A stretch of 61,874 nucleotides of DNA from Candidatus Stammera capleta. GTDB taxonomy: Bacteria > Pseudomonadota > Gammaproteobacteria > Enterobacterales > Enterobacteriaceae. A program made the position numbers and the translations under genes. Below, one piece after another: positions 1 through 13,489 of the stretch; position 1 is the stretch's first letter; each line of letters opens with the position of its first letter. The DNA lies in contig CP043980.1 in NCBI GenBank assembly GCA_015134375.1, forward strand, positions 34,510 to 96,383, written 5' to 3'. The notes under the pieces were generated by a model, which was not told the origin of the DNA, ran no database searches, and was given only the letters and a program-made list of their open reading frames with translations.

Positions 1-2324
1 ATAATATAATACCTATATTACCACTAAAAAATACTGTTATATATCCACATATGATAGTACCTTTATTCATAGGAAGAAAAAAATCAATAATATGCTTAGA
101 ATTATCAATTAAAAAAAATAAAAAAATAATATTAATATCACAAAAAAACTCAAAAATAAATGAACCTAAAAAAAAAGATCTATTCAAAATAGGAACTATA
201 TCATCAATATTACAAATATTAAAACTTCCAGATGGAACTTTAAAAATACTAGTAGAAGGATTAAAAAGAATAAAAATAAAAAAAATTAAAGAAAAAAATA
301 AATGTTTAATAGGTGAATTTAAAATAATAAAAGAAACAAATAAAAATAATAAAAAAAATAAAATTTTATCAAGAATTATAATAAATCAATTTGAATATTA
401 TTTAAAACTAAATAATAAAATTCCACAAGAAATATTAATATCATTAAAAAATATAAAATGTTGCAGTAAATTAACAGATACTATAGCTTCTAATATACAA
501 ATAAAATTATTAAAAAAACAAAAAATATTAGAATTAAAAAATATTAAAAAAAGATTAAAATATTTAATGATAATAATAGAATCTGAAATAAATATTCTAA
601 AAATAGAAAAAAAAATTAGGGAAAGAGTAAAAAAACAAATGGAAAAAGGACAAAAAGAATATTATTTAAATGAAAAAATAAAAGCAATACAAAAAGAACT
701 AAAAAATATAAATAATATAAAAAATGAATATGAAATTATAAAAAAAAAAATAATAAAACATAAGTTACCTAAAAAAGTAAAAAAAAAAATAGAATTAGAA
801 CTAAAAAAATTTATTATGATGCAACCTATGTCTTCTGAAGCAACAGTATCAAGAAACTACATAGATTGAATATTACAAATACCATGAAAAAAAAAAACAA
901 TAATAATTAAAAATTTAAATAAAGCAAAAAAAATATTAGACAAAAATCATTTTGGATTAAAAAATATAAAAGAAAGAATATTAGAATATTTAGCAGTACA
1001 AAATAGATCAAATAAAACAAAATCACCTATATTATGTTTTATAGGACCACCAGGTGTAGGAAAAACAACAATATGTAAATCTATATCAAAATCAATAGGT
1101 AGAAAATATATTAAGTTATCTTTAGGTGGTATTAAAGATGAAGCAGAAATAAGAGGACATAGAAGAACATATATAGGATCAATGCCAGGAAAAATTATAC
1201 AAAAAATAATAAATTCAAAAGTTAAAAATCCATTATTTTTACTTGATGAAATAGATAAAATATCATACGATTCAAGAGGAGATCCTGCTTCTGCTTTATT
1301 AGAAATATTAGATATAGAACAAAATAATAAATTTAATGACCATTATATAGAAATAGATTTTGATCTATCTAATGTAATGTTTATATCAACTGCAAATTCA
1401 ATTAGTAATATACCAATAACATTATTAGATAGAATGGAAATAATAAAAATATCTGGATACACTGAAAATGAGAAAAAATATATATGTGAAAAATATTTAA
1501 TACCCAAACAAATTAAAAATAATTCATTAAAAAAACATGAAATATATATTAATAAAAAATGTATAATTAAAATAATTAGAAATTATACCAAAGAATATGG
1601 AGTAAGAGGACTAGATAAAGAAATATCTAAAATATGCAGAAAATCAGTTAAAAAAATATTATTAAAAAAAAAAAAAAAAATTATTATAAATAATAAAAAT
1701 ATAAAAAAATATTTAGGTATAAAAAAATTTAATTACGAAAAAATAAAAAAAAAAAATAAAATTGGTGAAATAATAGGTTTAGCTTGAACTGAAATAGGAG
1801 GTGAAATAATTACTATAGAATCAAAATCTATAAATGGTTCAGGAAAACTAATATATACTGGATCTTTAGGTAAAATTATGAAAGAATCTATAAAAATATC
1901 ACTTACATTAGTAAGATATCTTTCAAAAAAATTAAATATAAAAAAAAATTTTTATTATAAAAAAGATATACATGTACATATACCTGAAGGATCAATACCT
2001 AAAGATGGTCCTAGTGCTGGAATAGCAATATGTACATCTTTAATATCTACATTAACTAATACTACAATAAAATCTAATATAGCAATGACTGGAGAAATTA
2101 CATTAAATGGAAAAATTATTCCCATAGGTGGGTTAAAAGAAAAATTATTAGCTGCATTAAGAGGAGGTATAAAAAAAGTTATAATACCAAAGAAAAATAA
2201 AAATGATTTAAAAAAAATTCCTAAAGAAATAAAAAATAATATAAAAATATATAAATTTGAAAATATAAAACAAATAATAAAATTTTTATTTAAAAATAAA
2301 AAAATATTTAAAAAAAAAAAATAA
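1..2324 (+). CDS. lon: ATP-dependent protease Lon (5' end outside window)
   Basis: Lon is a cytoplasmic AAA+ serine protease that unfolds and degrades damaged proteins. The frame is already open at base 3 and aligns with E. coli Lon from about residue 10, so only a few N-terminal codons are missing. In order it shows the N-terminal substrate domain, the Walker A motif GPPGVGKTT near base 1050, Walker B FLLDEID near 1240, and the protease domain with catalytic Ser in PKDGPSAGIA and catalytic Lys in GGLKEKLLAA. TGA codons at 867-869, 885-887 and 1785-1787 fall at tryptophans conserved in E. coli (DWMVQVPW and GLAWTE), so they are read as Trp and the gene is intact. A 17-base poly(A) run lies inside the gene at 1664-1680. 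The TAA stop directly abuts the convergent tRNA-Arg. Confidence 0.97.
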
Positions 2325-2397
2325 CACGCTCTACAGGATTTGAACCTGTGACCTACAGCTTAGAAGGCTGTTGCTCTATCCACTGAGCTAAGAGCGT
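2325..2397 (-). tRNA. tRNA-Arg (anticodon UCU)
   Basis: The reverse strand folds as a normal cloverleaf with a 7-bp acceptor stem ACGCTCT/AGAGCGT, D-arm GCTC...GAGC, anticodon loop CTTCTAA (anticodon TCT, reading AGA/AGG) and T-loop TTCGAAT. The discriminator base is G and no CCA is encoded. AGA is the commonest arginine codon in this window, so this tRNA should be heavily used. It lies antisense between lon and folD with no spacing to the lon stop codon. Confidence 0.97.
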
Positions 2398-2437
2398 ATT
2401 ATAATATAATAAAATATTTAAAAAAAAAAGTCAAACA

Positions 2438-3295
2438 ATGTATAAAAATAAAATACTTTCAGGTAAAAAATATTTAATAAAAACAATATTAAAAATAAAA
2501 AAAAAAATAAAAAAAATAATAAAAAAAAATAAAAGAAAACCTTCTATAATTATAATAAATATAGGAAAATGTAAATCATCAAATATATATATTAAAAAAA
2601 AATGTTATTATTTTAATTTACTAAATATAAAATATAAAATATATAAATTTGATAAAAAAGAAAAAGAAAAAAATATAATAAATTTAATTAAAAAAAAAAA
2701 TAAAAGTAAAAATATAGATTGTATATTAATACAATTACCATTACCTAAAAATTTTAATTATAATAAAATAATTAATAATATTAATCCTAAAAAAGATGTA
2801 GATGGATTACATTATAAAAATATAGGAAAATTATTACAAGGATTTCCAAAAATTAGATCATGCACTTCATATGGTGTAATTAAACTATTAAAAATATATA
2901 AAATAAAATTAATAGGATTAAATGTAGTTATTATTAATTCATCCAATTTAATAGGAAAACCAATAATGATAGAATTAATTAATAAAAAATCTACAGTAAC
3001 AATAATAAATTCAAAAACAAAAAATATAAAAATATATACAAAAAAAGCAGATATATTAATTACAGCTATAGGTAAATATAATTATATAAAAAAAAAATGA
3101 ATAAAAAAAAATTCAATAATAATAGATATAGGAATAAATATAAATAAAAAAAATAAAATAATAGGAGACATTAATATAAAATCAATAATAAAAAAAATAA
3201 AATATATAACTCCAGTACCAGGAGGAATAGGTCTTATGACTATATCAATTTTATTAAAAAATATAATAAAAATATATTATAAAAATAATAAATAA
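2438..3295 (+). CDS. folD: Bifunctional methylene-THF dehydrogenase/cyclohydrolase FolD
   Basis: FolD interconverts 5,10-methylene-THF and 10-formyl-THF in the cytoplasm. The product is 285 residues (E. coli 288) with one in-frame TGA (Trp) at 3098-3100. Visible family features are YIKKK, which carries the catalytic Tyr...Lys, then IQLPLP and KDVDGLH. Several signatures are altered: PCTP is SCTS, the NADP-loop GASNIVG is NSSNLIG, and the C-terminal PGGVGPMT is PGGIGLMT. It is convergent with cysS, as in E. coli with ybcI/ybcJ removed. Together with GlyA it could supply formyl-THF to Fmt, which is also in this window. The assignment is firm; full bifunctional activity is less certain given the altered motifs. 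Confidence 0.93.
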
Positions 3296-3311
3296 ATAAT
3301 ATTTTATTTTT

Positions 3312-4700
3312 TTATTTTAAAAAAAATCATTCAGTAATAAAATCTTCTTTATCAATTAAAGAAACATTAAATTTTAATAATTCCTTTTTATATAAATCAG
3401 CTTTTTTTCAATTATTTTTTTTACGTTCAATATTTCTTTTTTCTATTAAATAATTTATTTTTTTTAATAAAATTAAATATTTATCTTTATTATATAAATA
3501 TCCATTAGTTAAAAACTTTTTTATATCTAATTTTAATAAACCTAAAAAATTAGCAAAAAATTTCATTTTTATACCTATCTTACTAGCTAAATTAAAATTT
3601 TTATTTTTAAATTTATTTAATTCAGATAGCATTAAAAACAATAATTTATATATACTACTAATATTAAAATCATTATTAATATAGCTAAAAAACATATCAT
3701 CAAATTCTTTAAAAACCAACAAATCCTTATTATTTAACTTTAAATTTAAATTTAATCCATATAATCCTAAATATAATTTATTAAAAGATTTATTAGCTAT
3801 ATCTAAATTATTAATATTATAATTTAAATTTTTTCTATAATGTTTAGACATTAAATAAAATTTTATAACTTCTGGTGAATATTTTCTTAATAATTTATAT
3901 AAAAAAAAATTATTACTAGATTTAGACATTTTATTATTATTAAAAATAACTAAACCAGTATGAATTCAAAATTTAATATAATATTTAATATTAAATAAAC
4001 ATTTAGATAAAATTAATTCATTTTCATGATGAGGAAAAATTAAATCTGAACCACCACCATGTATATCTACAATATTATTTAAATAAAGATTACTAATTAC
4101 AGAACAACCTATATGTCAACCTGGTCTACCAAAACCTCAAGGAGACATTCAACCATAATTATCATTTATTTTATTTAATTTTCATAAAACAAAATCTTTA
4201 CAATCATCATTAGATAAACTTTTTTTAAAAAAACTATATTTATAAATACTACTAAAATTATCATAACAAAATAAAACATCTCCATTATCAGAAATATAAG
4301 CATAATTTTTATTTAATAAATAAACTATACTTTTAATTAAAAAATTAATATTATCTGTTAATTTTGGTTCTAAATTAGGTAATTTTAAATCAAATTTTTT
4401 AAAATCATTAAACATACAATTAATCATTTTAAAAGATAATTCATTTATATTTTTTTTTTTTTTAATGGAATTAAATATTATTTTATTATCAATATCTGTA
4501 ATATTTCTTATATATTTACAATCATATCCTAAATATTTTAAATAATTTAATAAAATATCAAAAAAATAAAATGTTCTAATATGCCCTACATGACAATAAT
4601 TAGAAGTTGTTACACCACATACATAAATATTAACTTTATTTTTAATAAATGATAAAAATTTTTCTTTTTTATTACTAATTGTATTAAATATTCTTAACAT
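3312..4700 (-). CDS. cysS: Cysteinyl-tRNA synthetase
   Basis: This class I synthetase charges tRNA-Cys, whose gene lies at 40787. It has 462 residues against 461 in E. coli. It shows YVCGVT with a zinc-ligand Cys, the HIGH-type motif HVGH, the block GRPGWHIGCS with a second zinc Cys, [15 protein letters not shown] with the remaining zinc ligands, and the KMSKS loop. In-frame TGA codons (for example 3408-3410) fall at Trp positions and would otherwise split the gene into pieces. The C-terminus ends ITEWFFLK and then TAA. It diverges from a small membrane-protein gene. Confidence 0.97.
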
Positions 4701-4783
4701 AATTATTTATATATTTGTTTTATAAAATTATATTATATTATATTAATAAATAATAATATTATTTTTTTAAAATAGATAGATAT

Positions 4784-5140
4784 ATGATTATAAAAAAATT
4801 ATTTAATTTATATAAAAAAAATATAATAAAATTTTTTAAAAAAAAAATATATTCAATAACTAATAAAATAAAATATAACTTATTTAAATTAATTACAATA
4901 ATACAAATAAAAATTATATTAATATCAATATTAATTAATAATATAATTATTATATATTTAATAAATAAAATTAATAATATAAAACATTTAATAATAATAA
5001 TTAAAAAAATAATATTAATTTCAATTATAAATATAATTATATTTCAAATATTTATTATAAATAAAATAAAAAAAATATTTTATATAACTAAAAAAATTAT
5101 ATATTTAATTAATATTTTTAGTAATAAAAAAAAAAAATAA
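4784..5140 (+). CDS. Unrecognised small membrane protein
   Basis: I do not recognise this 118-residue protein. It is very rich in Ile, Lys and Asn. A basic amphipathic N-terminus (about residues 1-36) is followed by two hydrophobic stretches at about 41-62 and 72-93 that look like a transmembrane hairpin, and then a Lys-rich tail. An open frame of this length is unlikely by chance here, because TAA is one of the commonest triplets in such AT-rich DNA. It contains no TGA codon. Its layout resembles small two-helix inner-membrane proteins such as the YqjE/holin-like group, but that likeness is weak and rests on topology alone. The last codons touch the 3' end of rnpB on the other strand. Confidence 0.6.
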   Translation: MIIKKLFNLYKKNIIKFFKKKIYSITNKIKYNLFKLITIIQIKIILISILINNIIIIYLINKINNIKHLIIIIKKIILISIINIIIFQIFIINKIKKIFYITKKIIYLINIFSNKKKK

Positions 5141-5528
5141 AAATTATAAGCCGGATTCTGTTTATTAAAAAAAAAATTAATAAGACAATCATTAATCTAG
5201 ACTAATAATTACTTATTAGCTCAAGCGGCTCACCACGATATAATATATATATATACGGACAATATATTATTCTATTTATCAATAAAATAGATATATAAAT
5301 ATCTTAATTTAGCCTTGCTCCTAATGGAGTTTACACATTTATTATATTACTATAATAAATAGTATGCTTTTACCATACTTTTTCACCCTTACCTAAAAAA
5401 AGGCGGTTATTTTCTGTTGCACTTTCATAAAATAAAAAATATTTCTCCAGACGTTATCTGGCATTATGTCCTATGGAGTCCGGACTTTCCTCTATTATTA
5501 TATAAAATAGCGATTGTCTAAATTTATA
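5140..5528 (-). ncRNA. rnpB: RNase P RNA (M1 RNA, bacterial type A)
   Basis: RNase P RNA is the catalytic subunit that matures tRNA 5' ends. On the minus strand the conserved block GAGGAAAGTCCGGACTCC (about 5475-5495) and the 3' block CAGAATCCGGCTTAT (about 5147-5161) match E. coli M1 RNA and form helix P4. Between them are recognisable GGTAAGGGTGAAAAAG and GGAGCAAGGC segments. The ends can pair as an AT-rich P1 helix, so they are set by that pairing and are uncertain by several bases. The gene is squeezed between the hypothetical membrane protein and der. Confidence 0.93.
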
Positions 5529-5531
5529 AAT

Positions 5532-6971
5532 TTATTTTCTATTACTAATATATGGATTTAAAGATTCTTTAAATTTTAAATTAATATTAAAACTTGAAAA
5601 TCCTAATTCTTTGGTAAAAAAATTAATCAAATATTTTTTATATGAAAAATTAATATTATTAATATTATTACCATGTATAACTATAGTAAAAGGTTTATAA
5701 CTACCAATATGTGCATATTTTAAATTAAAAACATTCTTAAAATAATTATTTTCACTAAAATTATTAATAGCTAATTTTAAAATTTTATTTATTTTAGAAG
5801 TTTTTATATCTTTTAAATAAATATTACTATAACAATTATAACATAAATTAAATAAATTAAAAATATTTTTTTTTTTTAAATTTAAACAAGAAATAAAAAA
5901 TATAAATAAATTTTTCATTAAACCATATTTATTTAAAATATAATTTTTATAAATATTTATATATCTAATACTTAAATTTTCACATTTATTAAAAATTATA
6001 AATAATATTTTACCTTTAATTAATAAAAAATTAATTAAATACAAATCATATTTAGTAATACCACTATTAATATCTATCATAAAAAAAATTATATCAAAAA
6101 ATTTAATAATTCTATAAAATTCTAATATAGAATAATTAAAATTAAAAAATTTTTTATTTATACCAGGAGAATCAGATATTAAAAATTTAATATTATTTTT
6201 AACAAAATTATAAAAAATAAAATCTTTTGTAATATTTTCTAAATTAGAAACAAAACAACGATTATCACCACATATATAATTTAAAAAAGTTGATTTACCA
6301 ACATTAGTTTTACCTAAAATAACTATATTAATTTTAAAATAATTTAATAAATTATTATCTTTAACAAAATTTAAATTATTAATATTATAATTATATAAAT
6401 TAACACAATATTTTAATAAATTATTAAAAAATTTTAAATTACCTATTTTATTTTCTAAATGAATATATGTTTTATTAAATAATTTATCTAAACTATTATT
6501 ATTTAAAATAGAAATAAATATAATATCTTTAATTTTTAAACTATAACATTTTTTTAAAATAAAATATTTATTTAAATAATTATATTTATCAATTAAATCA
6601 CTTTTATTTAAAACTAAAATAGTTTTACTAATATTATTTTTAATATAATTATTATAAAAATAAATATCTTCATCTAATAAACCTATAGAAGAATCTATAA
6701 AAAAAAATATAATATCACAACTATAAATATTAAATAAAAATTTACTATATAATTTATTACTAAAATTAATATTATCTTTAAATTTTAATATATTATTATA
6801 AATATATATATTATCAATAAATATAAAATATTTATCTTTAATAATTTTTATACAATAATTAAAATCAAATGAATTTTTTAATTTAAAAGTAAATATATTA
6901 TTATTAATAATTTTATTTAAAAAACTAGTTTTTCCTACTTTAGATCTTCCAACTAAACATATAGTATACAT
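5532..6971 (-). CDS. der: Ribosome-assembly GTPase Der (EngA)
   Basis: Der has two tandem GTPase domains plus a KH-like domain and is needed for 50S subunit maturation. The product has 479 residues (E. coli 490) and no TGA codon. Domain 1 has the P-loop GRSKVGKT and G4 NKSD, but its G3 position reads IDNIYIY instead of DTGG. Domain 2 has the P-loop GKTNVGKS and a good G3 (SDSPG), but its G4 reads NKCE instead of NKxD. The C-terminal KH-like region ends LNPYISNRK. The gene is clearly Der by domain order, but each G domain departs from consensus at one nucleotide-binding motif. The neighbouring hisS is an Enterobacterales-like association. Confidence 0.95.
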   Translation of the reverse strand: MYTICLVGRSKVGKTSFLNKIINNNIFTFKLKNSFDFNYCIKIIKDKYFIFIDNIYIYNNILKFKDNINFSNKLYSKFLFNIYSCDIIFFFIDSSIGLLDEDIYFYNNYIKNNISKTILVLNKSDLIDKYNYLNKYFILKKCYSLKIKDIIFISILNNNSLDKLFNKTYIHLENKIGNLKFFNNLLKYCVNLYNYNINNLNFVKDNNLLNYFKINIVILGKTNVGKSTFLNYICGDNRCFVSNLENITKDFIFYNFVKNNIKFLISDSPGINKKFFNFNYSILEFYRIIKFFDIIFFMIDINSGITKYDLYLINFLLIKGKILFIIFNKCENLSIRYINIYKNYILNKYGLMKNLFIFFISCLNLKKKNIFNLFNLCYNCYSNIYLKDIKTSKINKILKLAINNFSENNYFKNVFNLKYAHIGSYKPFTIVIHGNNINNINFSYKKYLINFFTKELGFSSFNINLKFKESLNPYISNRK

Positions 6972-7004
6972 TTTATAAAAATATTTAATATAAAAATATT
7001 ATTA

Positions 7005-8312
7005 TTAATTTTTAATTTTAAATAAACTACTAATAAAATTAACAATATTTTTTTTAATAGATAAATAATACTGATTATTATAATATAAATCTTTTATAGT
7101 AATTTTTCTATTTAAAAATTCTCTTTTACCAATAATAATTATAATTCTACAATTTAATTTTATTACATTTAATATTAATTTACTTAAATCTTTATATATA
7201 AAATAATTATGATAAATTTTTAAAAAACATAAATCAGAATTTAAAATATTTTCACAAATATTTAAACCTAATAACATAGTATCTAAATTATAATATGATA
7301 TAATATATATATCAATTTTTTTATTTACTTTTTTTTTAATTATATAATTATCTTTTAATATTAACATTAATCTATCTAAACCTATTGATAAACCTACTGC
7401 AGGAATATCTAAATTATATATACTTTTTATTAAATAATCATATCTACCACCTGCACATATTGTATTAATATTTTTTCATAATTTATATTTTCATTCAAAA
7501 ACCAAATCATTATAATAATCTAATCCTCTAACTAAATTAGTATTTATAATATATTTAATATTTAATTTATCTAAATTTTTACATAAATTATTAAAATCTA
7601 TAATAGATTTTTTATTTAAAAATTCTAAAATATTTGGATAATTTTTTAATATTTTAATATAATTAATATTATTATTATCAATATTTCTAAACAAACTAAA
7701 ATCAAATTTATCAATACCTAATTTAATAAAAAATGATTTATTTTCAATTAATTTATCATTTAAAAAATTTATATATTTTTGTCTATCTTTCAAAATTCCT
7801 ATAGAATTAATTTCTAAAACAAATAAATCTTCAATATTTAAAATTTTAAAAAATTTATTAATAATTAAAATTAATTCCAAACTAGAAATTAAATTATTAC
7901 TACCAAATATTTCTAAACCTATTTGATTAAATTGTCTATATCTACCTCTTTGTGTATTTTCATACCTAAACATAGGACCTATATATCATATTTTATTTAA
8001 ATTATTAATATTAAATATTTTATTCTCCAAATATATTCTTATACAACTCATTGTACCTTCAGGTCTTAAACTAAGACTTACATTCTTTTTATCTAAAAAA
8101 GAATACATTTTATTATTCAAAAAATTATTATTTAATTTATAAAAATTCTTATTATATAAAATACTTTTTTCAATTATAGAAAATTTAAATTCATTAAAAG
8201 AATAACTTTTTATTAACTTCCTAAAAATATTTTCTATATATTCATAAATTAATACATCATAATCAAAATAATCTTTCATTCCTTTTACAGATTTTAAATA
8301 AATACTTTTCAT
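7005..8312 (-). CDS. hisS: Histidyl-tRNA synthetase
   Basis: This class II synthetase charges tRNA-His. It has 435 residues (E. coli 424). It shows the motif 2 region RPEGTMSCIR, the YRQFNQIGLEIFG block, and the HisRS-specific GLDYYNDLVFEW, in which W is TGA. In-frame TGA codons (for example 7986-7988 after PIW) would otherwise break the gene into three pieces. The start at 8312 gives MKSIYLKSVKGMKD, matching the family N-terminus. It diverges from tsaB across a 114-bp AT-only gap. Confidence 0.97.
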
Positions 8313-8426
8313 AAAATATAAATTCCCTAGAAAAAAAAAAAAATTAATAATAAAATAATTATAAAATATTTATAAAAAATATAAAAATTATAATAAATAA
8401 ATTAATAAAAAAAAATAAAAAATATA

Positions 8427-9065
8427 ATGAAAAATATAAATATATTATCTATAGAAATATCAACAGAATTATGTTCAGTATCAATATACTATAAAAAAAA
8501 AATATCAAGTAAATATAAATATACTAAAAAAAATAGCAGTAAATATGTATTAACATTAATAAAAAATTTAATTAAAAAAACAAATATAAAAATAAAAAAA
8601 ATAGATATAATTTCAATTAATAAAGGACCTGGAAGTATTATAGGAATAAGAATATCTTCTTTAATATCAAAAATATTTAAAATTAAATATAAAAAAATAA
8701 AAATATTAAAAATAAAATCATATAAAATAATATCATATAACTATTACAATAAATATAGAAAAAAAAATTTAATTAACATAATAATTTATCATAATAAAAA
8801 TAAAATATATAATTATATATTAAAAAAAAATATTAAAATTAAAAAAACAATTATATCTTTAAAAAAAATAAAAAAATATATTAAAAATCTAAATAAAAAA
8901 ATAATAATTATATTTAATAAATATCAAACAAAAAAAAAACTTTCATATATATTAAATAATAAAAAAAATATAATAATATATCCAAAATCTAAATATATAA
9001 TTTTATATATAAAAAAAATATTAATTAAAAAAAAAAAATGAAAAAAGATAAAATATTTAAAATAA
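8427..9065 (+). CDS. tsaB: tRNA t6A biosynthesis protein TsaB
   Basis: TsaB is the ASKHA-fold partner of TsaD (with TsaE) in making N6-threonylcarbamoyl-adenosine at tRNA position 37. The N-terminal ILSIEISTELCSVSI block and the GPGSIIGIRI loop identify it. At 9039-9041 the frame meets TGA, where an ATGA overlap with glyA is formed. If TGA is always Trp here, the protein runs on to TAA at 9063-9065 (212 residues) and overlaps glyA by 28 bp. If TGA could stop, it would have 204 residues. E. coli TsaB has 231, so either length is plausible. Lysine makes up more than a quarter of the residues. Confidence 0.9.
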
Positions 9066-10261
9066 TAAAAAAAGAAAAAAAAAGACAACAAAACACATTA
9101 AATTTAATTGCTTCAGAAAATTATGTAAATAAAAATATATTAAAAGCACAGGGATCAATACTAACAAATAAATACGCAGAAGGATATTATAAAAAAAGAT
9201 ATTATGGAGGATGTAAATATATAGATAAAATAGAACATATAGCAATTAAAAGAGCAAAAAAACTATTTAAAGCTAAATATGCAAATGTACAACCCCATTC
9301 AGGTACTCAAGCAAATTTAGCCGCTTATAATTCAATTTTAAATATAGGTGATACAATTTTATCTATGAAAACTACTCATGGAGGACATATAAGTCATGGA
9401 TCAAAATCAAGTATATCAAATAAAATATATAATTGTAAATATTATGGTTTAAATAAAAAAGGTAATTTAGATTATAAAAATATAAAAAAATTAGCAATAA
9501 AATATAAACCTAAACTAATTATAGCTGGTTTTTCTTCTTTTTCTAAAATATGTAATTGAAAAAAATTTAAAAAAATTGCTGATATAAATAAAAGTTATTT
9601 TTTAGCAGATATATCTCATATAGCAGGATTAATAGTAACTAATTTATATCCTAATCCTATAAAATATGCACATATAGTAACAAGTACTACACATAAAACA
9701 TTATGTGGACCAAGAGGAGGAATAATTTTATCTAATAATAAATTATTATATAAAAAAATTAATTATTCATTATTTCCTCAAACACAAGGAGGTCCTTTAA
9801 TGCATATAATTTCAGCTAAAGCCATATGTTTTAAAGAAGCATTAAATATAAAATTTAAAAAATATCAGTTACAAATATTAAAAAATACTAAATCTATGTT
9901 TAAAGAATTTAAAAAAAAAAAATTTGAAATTATATCAAATAAAACACAAACACATTTATTTGTATTAAATCTAAAAAAAATTAAAATATCTGGACTAAAA
10001 GCACAAAAAAAATTAGAAAAAGCAAATATTATAGTTAATAAAAATTATATTCCAGATGACAAAAAAAATTCTTTTAAAACATCTGGAATAAGAATAGGTA
10101 CTCCATCAATAACTAAAAGAGGTATAAAAGAAAAAACATCATCTTATATTGCTAAATTAATATGTAAATTATTAATTAATATTAAAAAAAAAAAATATAT
10201 ATATAAAATTAAAAAAAAAGTTAAAAAAATATGTAAAAAATATCCATTATACAAAAAATAA
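9038..10261 (+). CDS. glyA: Serine hydroxymethyltransferase
   Basis: GlyA is a PLP enzyme converting serine and THF to glycine and 5,10-methylene-THF, the one-carbon source for FolD and Fmt. It has 407 residues (E. coli 417). The active site is well kept: NKYAEGYYKKRYYGG (Glu and Tyr), THGGHISHGS, DISHIAG, the PLP lysine in TTHKTLCGPRGG, and SGIRIGTPS with the carboxylate-binding Arg. One in-frame TGA at 9557-9559 is Trp. The ATG sits inside the end of tsaB. The TAA stop ends one base before the convergent dnaJ stop, leaving no gap. Confidence 0.97.
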
Positions 10262-11395
10262 TTACCTAGTTAAATTTTTAAAAAAAACCTTAACTTTTTC
10301 AAAAAAACTTTTAGATTTAGGATTATTAACTTCACTATTATTATTAGATAAACTTAAACTTAAATCATATAATATCTTTTTTTGATATTTATTAAGATTA
10401 ACTGGAGTTTCTATATATACTTTACAATATAAATCACCTCATAAATTTCTTTTTAAATGTTTAATACCTCTATTTTTAATTTTAAACATAGTACCAGTTT
10501 GAGTTTCACATGGAATTTTTAAAATTACATTACCTAATAACGTTGGTACTTTTAATTCTCCACCTAAAGTTGCCATAAAAAAACTAATAGGTATATTACA
10601 ATATAAATCATTACCTTTTCTTTTAAAAATATTATGTTTATTTATTTTTATACATATATATAAATCACCAGGATTTTTTCCATAATTAGAACAATTACCT
10701 TTACCTATTAATCTTATTTTATCACCATCATCAATACCTATTGGAACTTTAACTACAATATCCTTAACACATTTTTCTATACCTTCACCTTTACATATAT
10801 AACAAGGATTATTAATAATATAACAATATCCATTACAATTAGGACAAGTTTGTTGAACAGTAAAAAACCCTTGCTTAATTTTTAAATTTCCAGTACCTCT
10901 ACAAACATTACATATATTTTTTTTAAAACCAGATCTACATCCACTACCATAACATAAACTACATTTCTGTATAACATTTATTTTAATACTTTTAGAAACC
11001 CCATTTAATACATCTTCTAAATTAATATATAAATTATATTCTATATCAGAACCTTTTTTATATGATTTACTTTTCTTTTTTACACCAAATATATCACCAA
11101 AAACATCACCAAATATATCACTAAAATCACCAGATGTGGTAAATTCAGAAGTAAATTCATTATCATTTATATTATTTACATTATGTCCATATTTATCATA
11201 AAGTGATCTTTTTTTATCATCAATTAATATTTCATAAGCTTCTTTAATTTCTTTAAATTTTTCTTCAAATATTTTATTACCCTGATTTCTATCAGGGTGA
11301 TATTTTATAGCTAATTTTCTATATGATTTTTTAATATCAGATTTATTAGCATTTTTAGATATACCTAAAATTTGATAATAATCTTTTTTTTTCAT
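10262..11395 (-). CDS. dnaJ: Co-chaperone DnaJ
   Basis: DnaJ stimulates the ATPase of DnaK and delivers substrates. It has 377 residues (E. coli 376). It shows the J domain with HPD (YHPDRN), a Gly/Phe linker, four zinc-finger repeats ([24 protein letters not shown] with the last Gly replaced, CYICKGEG) and the C-terminal substrate domain. The TGA at 10439-10441 is Trp at the WGDLY position, and the protein ends VFFKNLTR, as in E. coli. An AAAGGT Shine-Dalgarno lies just upstream of the start. It forms an operon with dnaK. Confidence 0.97.
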
Positions 11396-11424
11396 ATATA
11401 CCTTTAATTAAAATTAAAAACAAA

Positions 11425-13489
<2,065 letters not shown>

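Noticed and set aside
51-2324. lon, ileS, mutS, secY, pgi and others as pseudogenes broken by premature stops
   Set aside because: Every interruption is TGA at a plausible Trp position in one continuous frame of normal length; no TAA, TAG or frameshift was found in the frames I followed.
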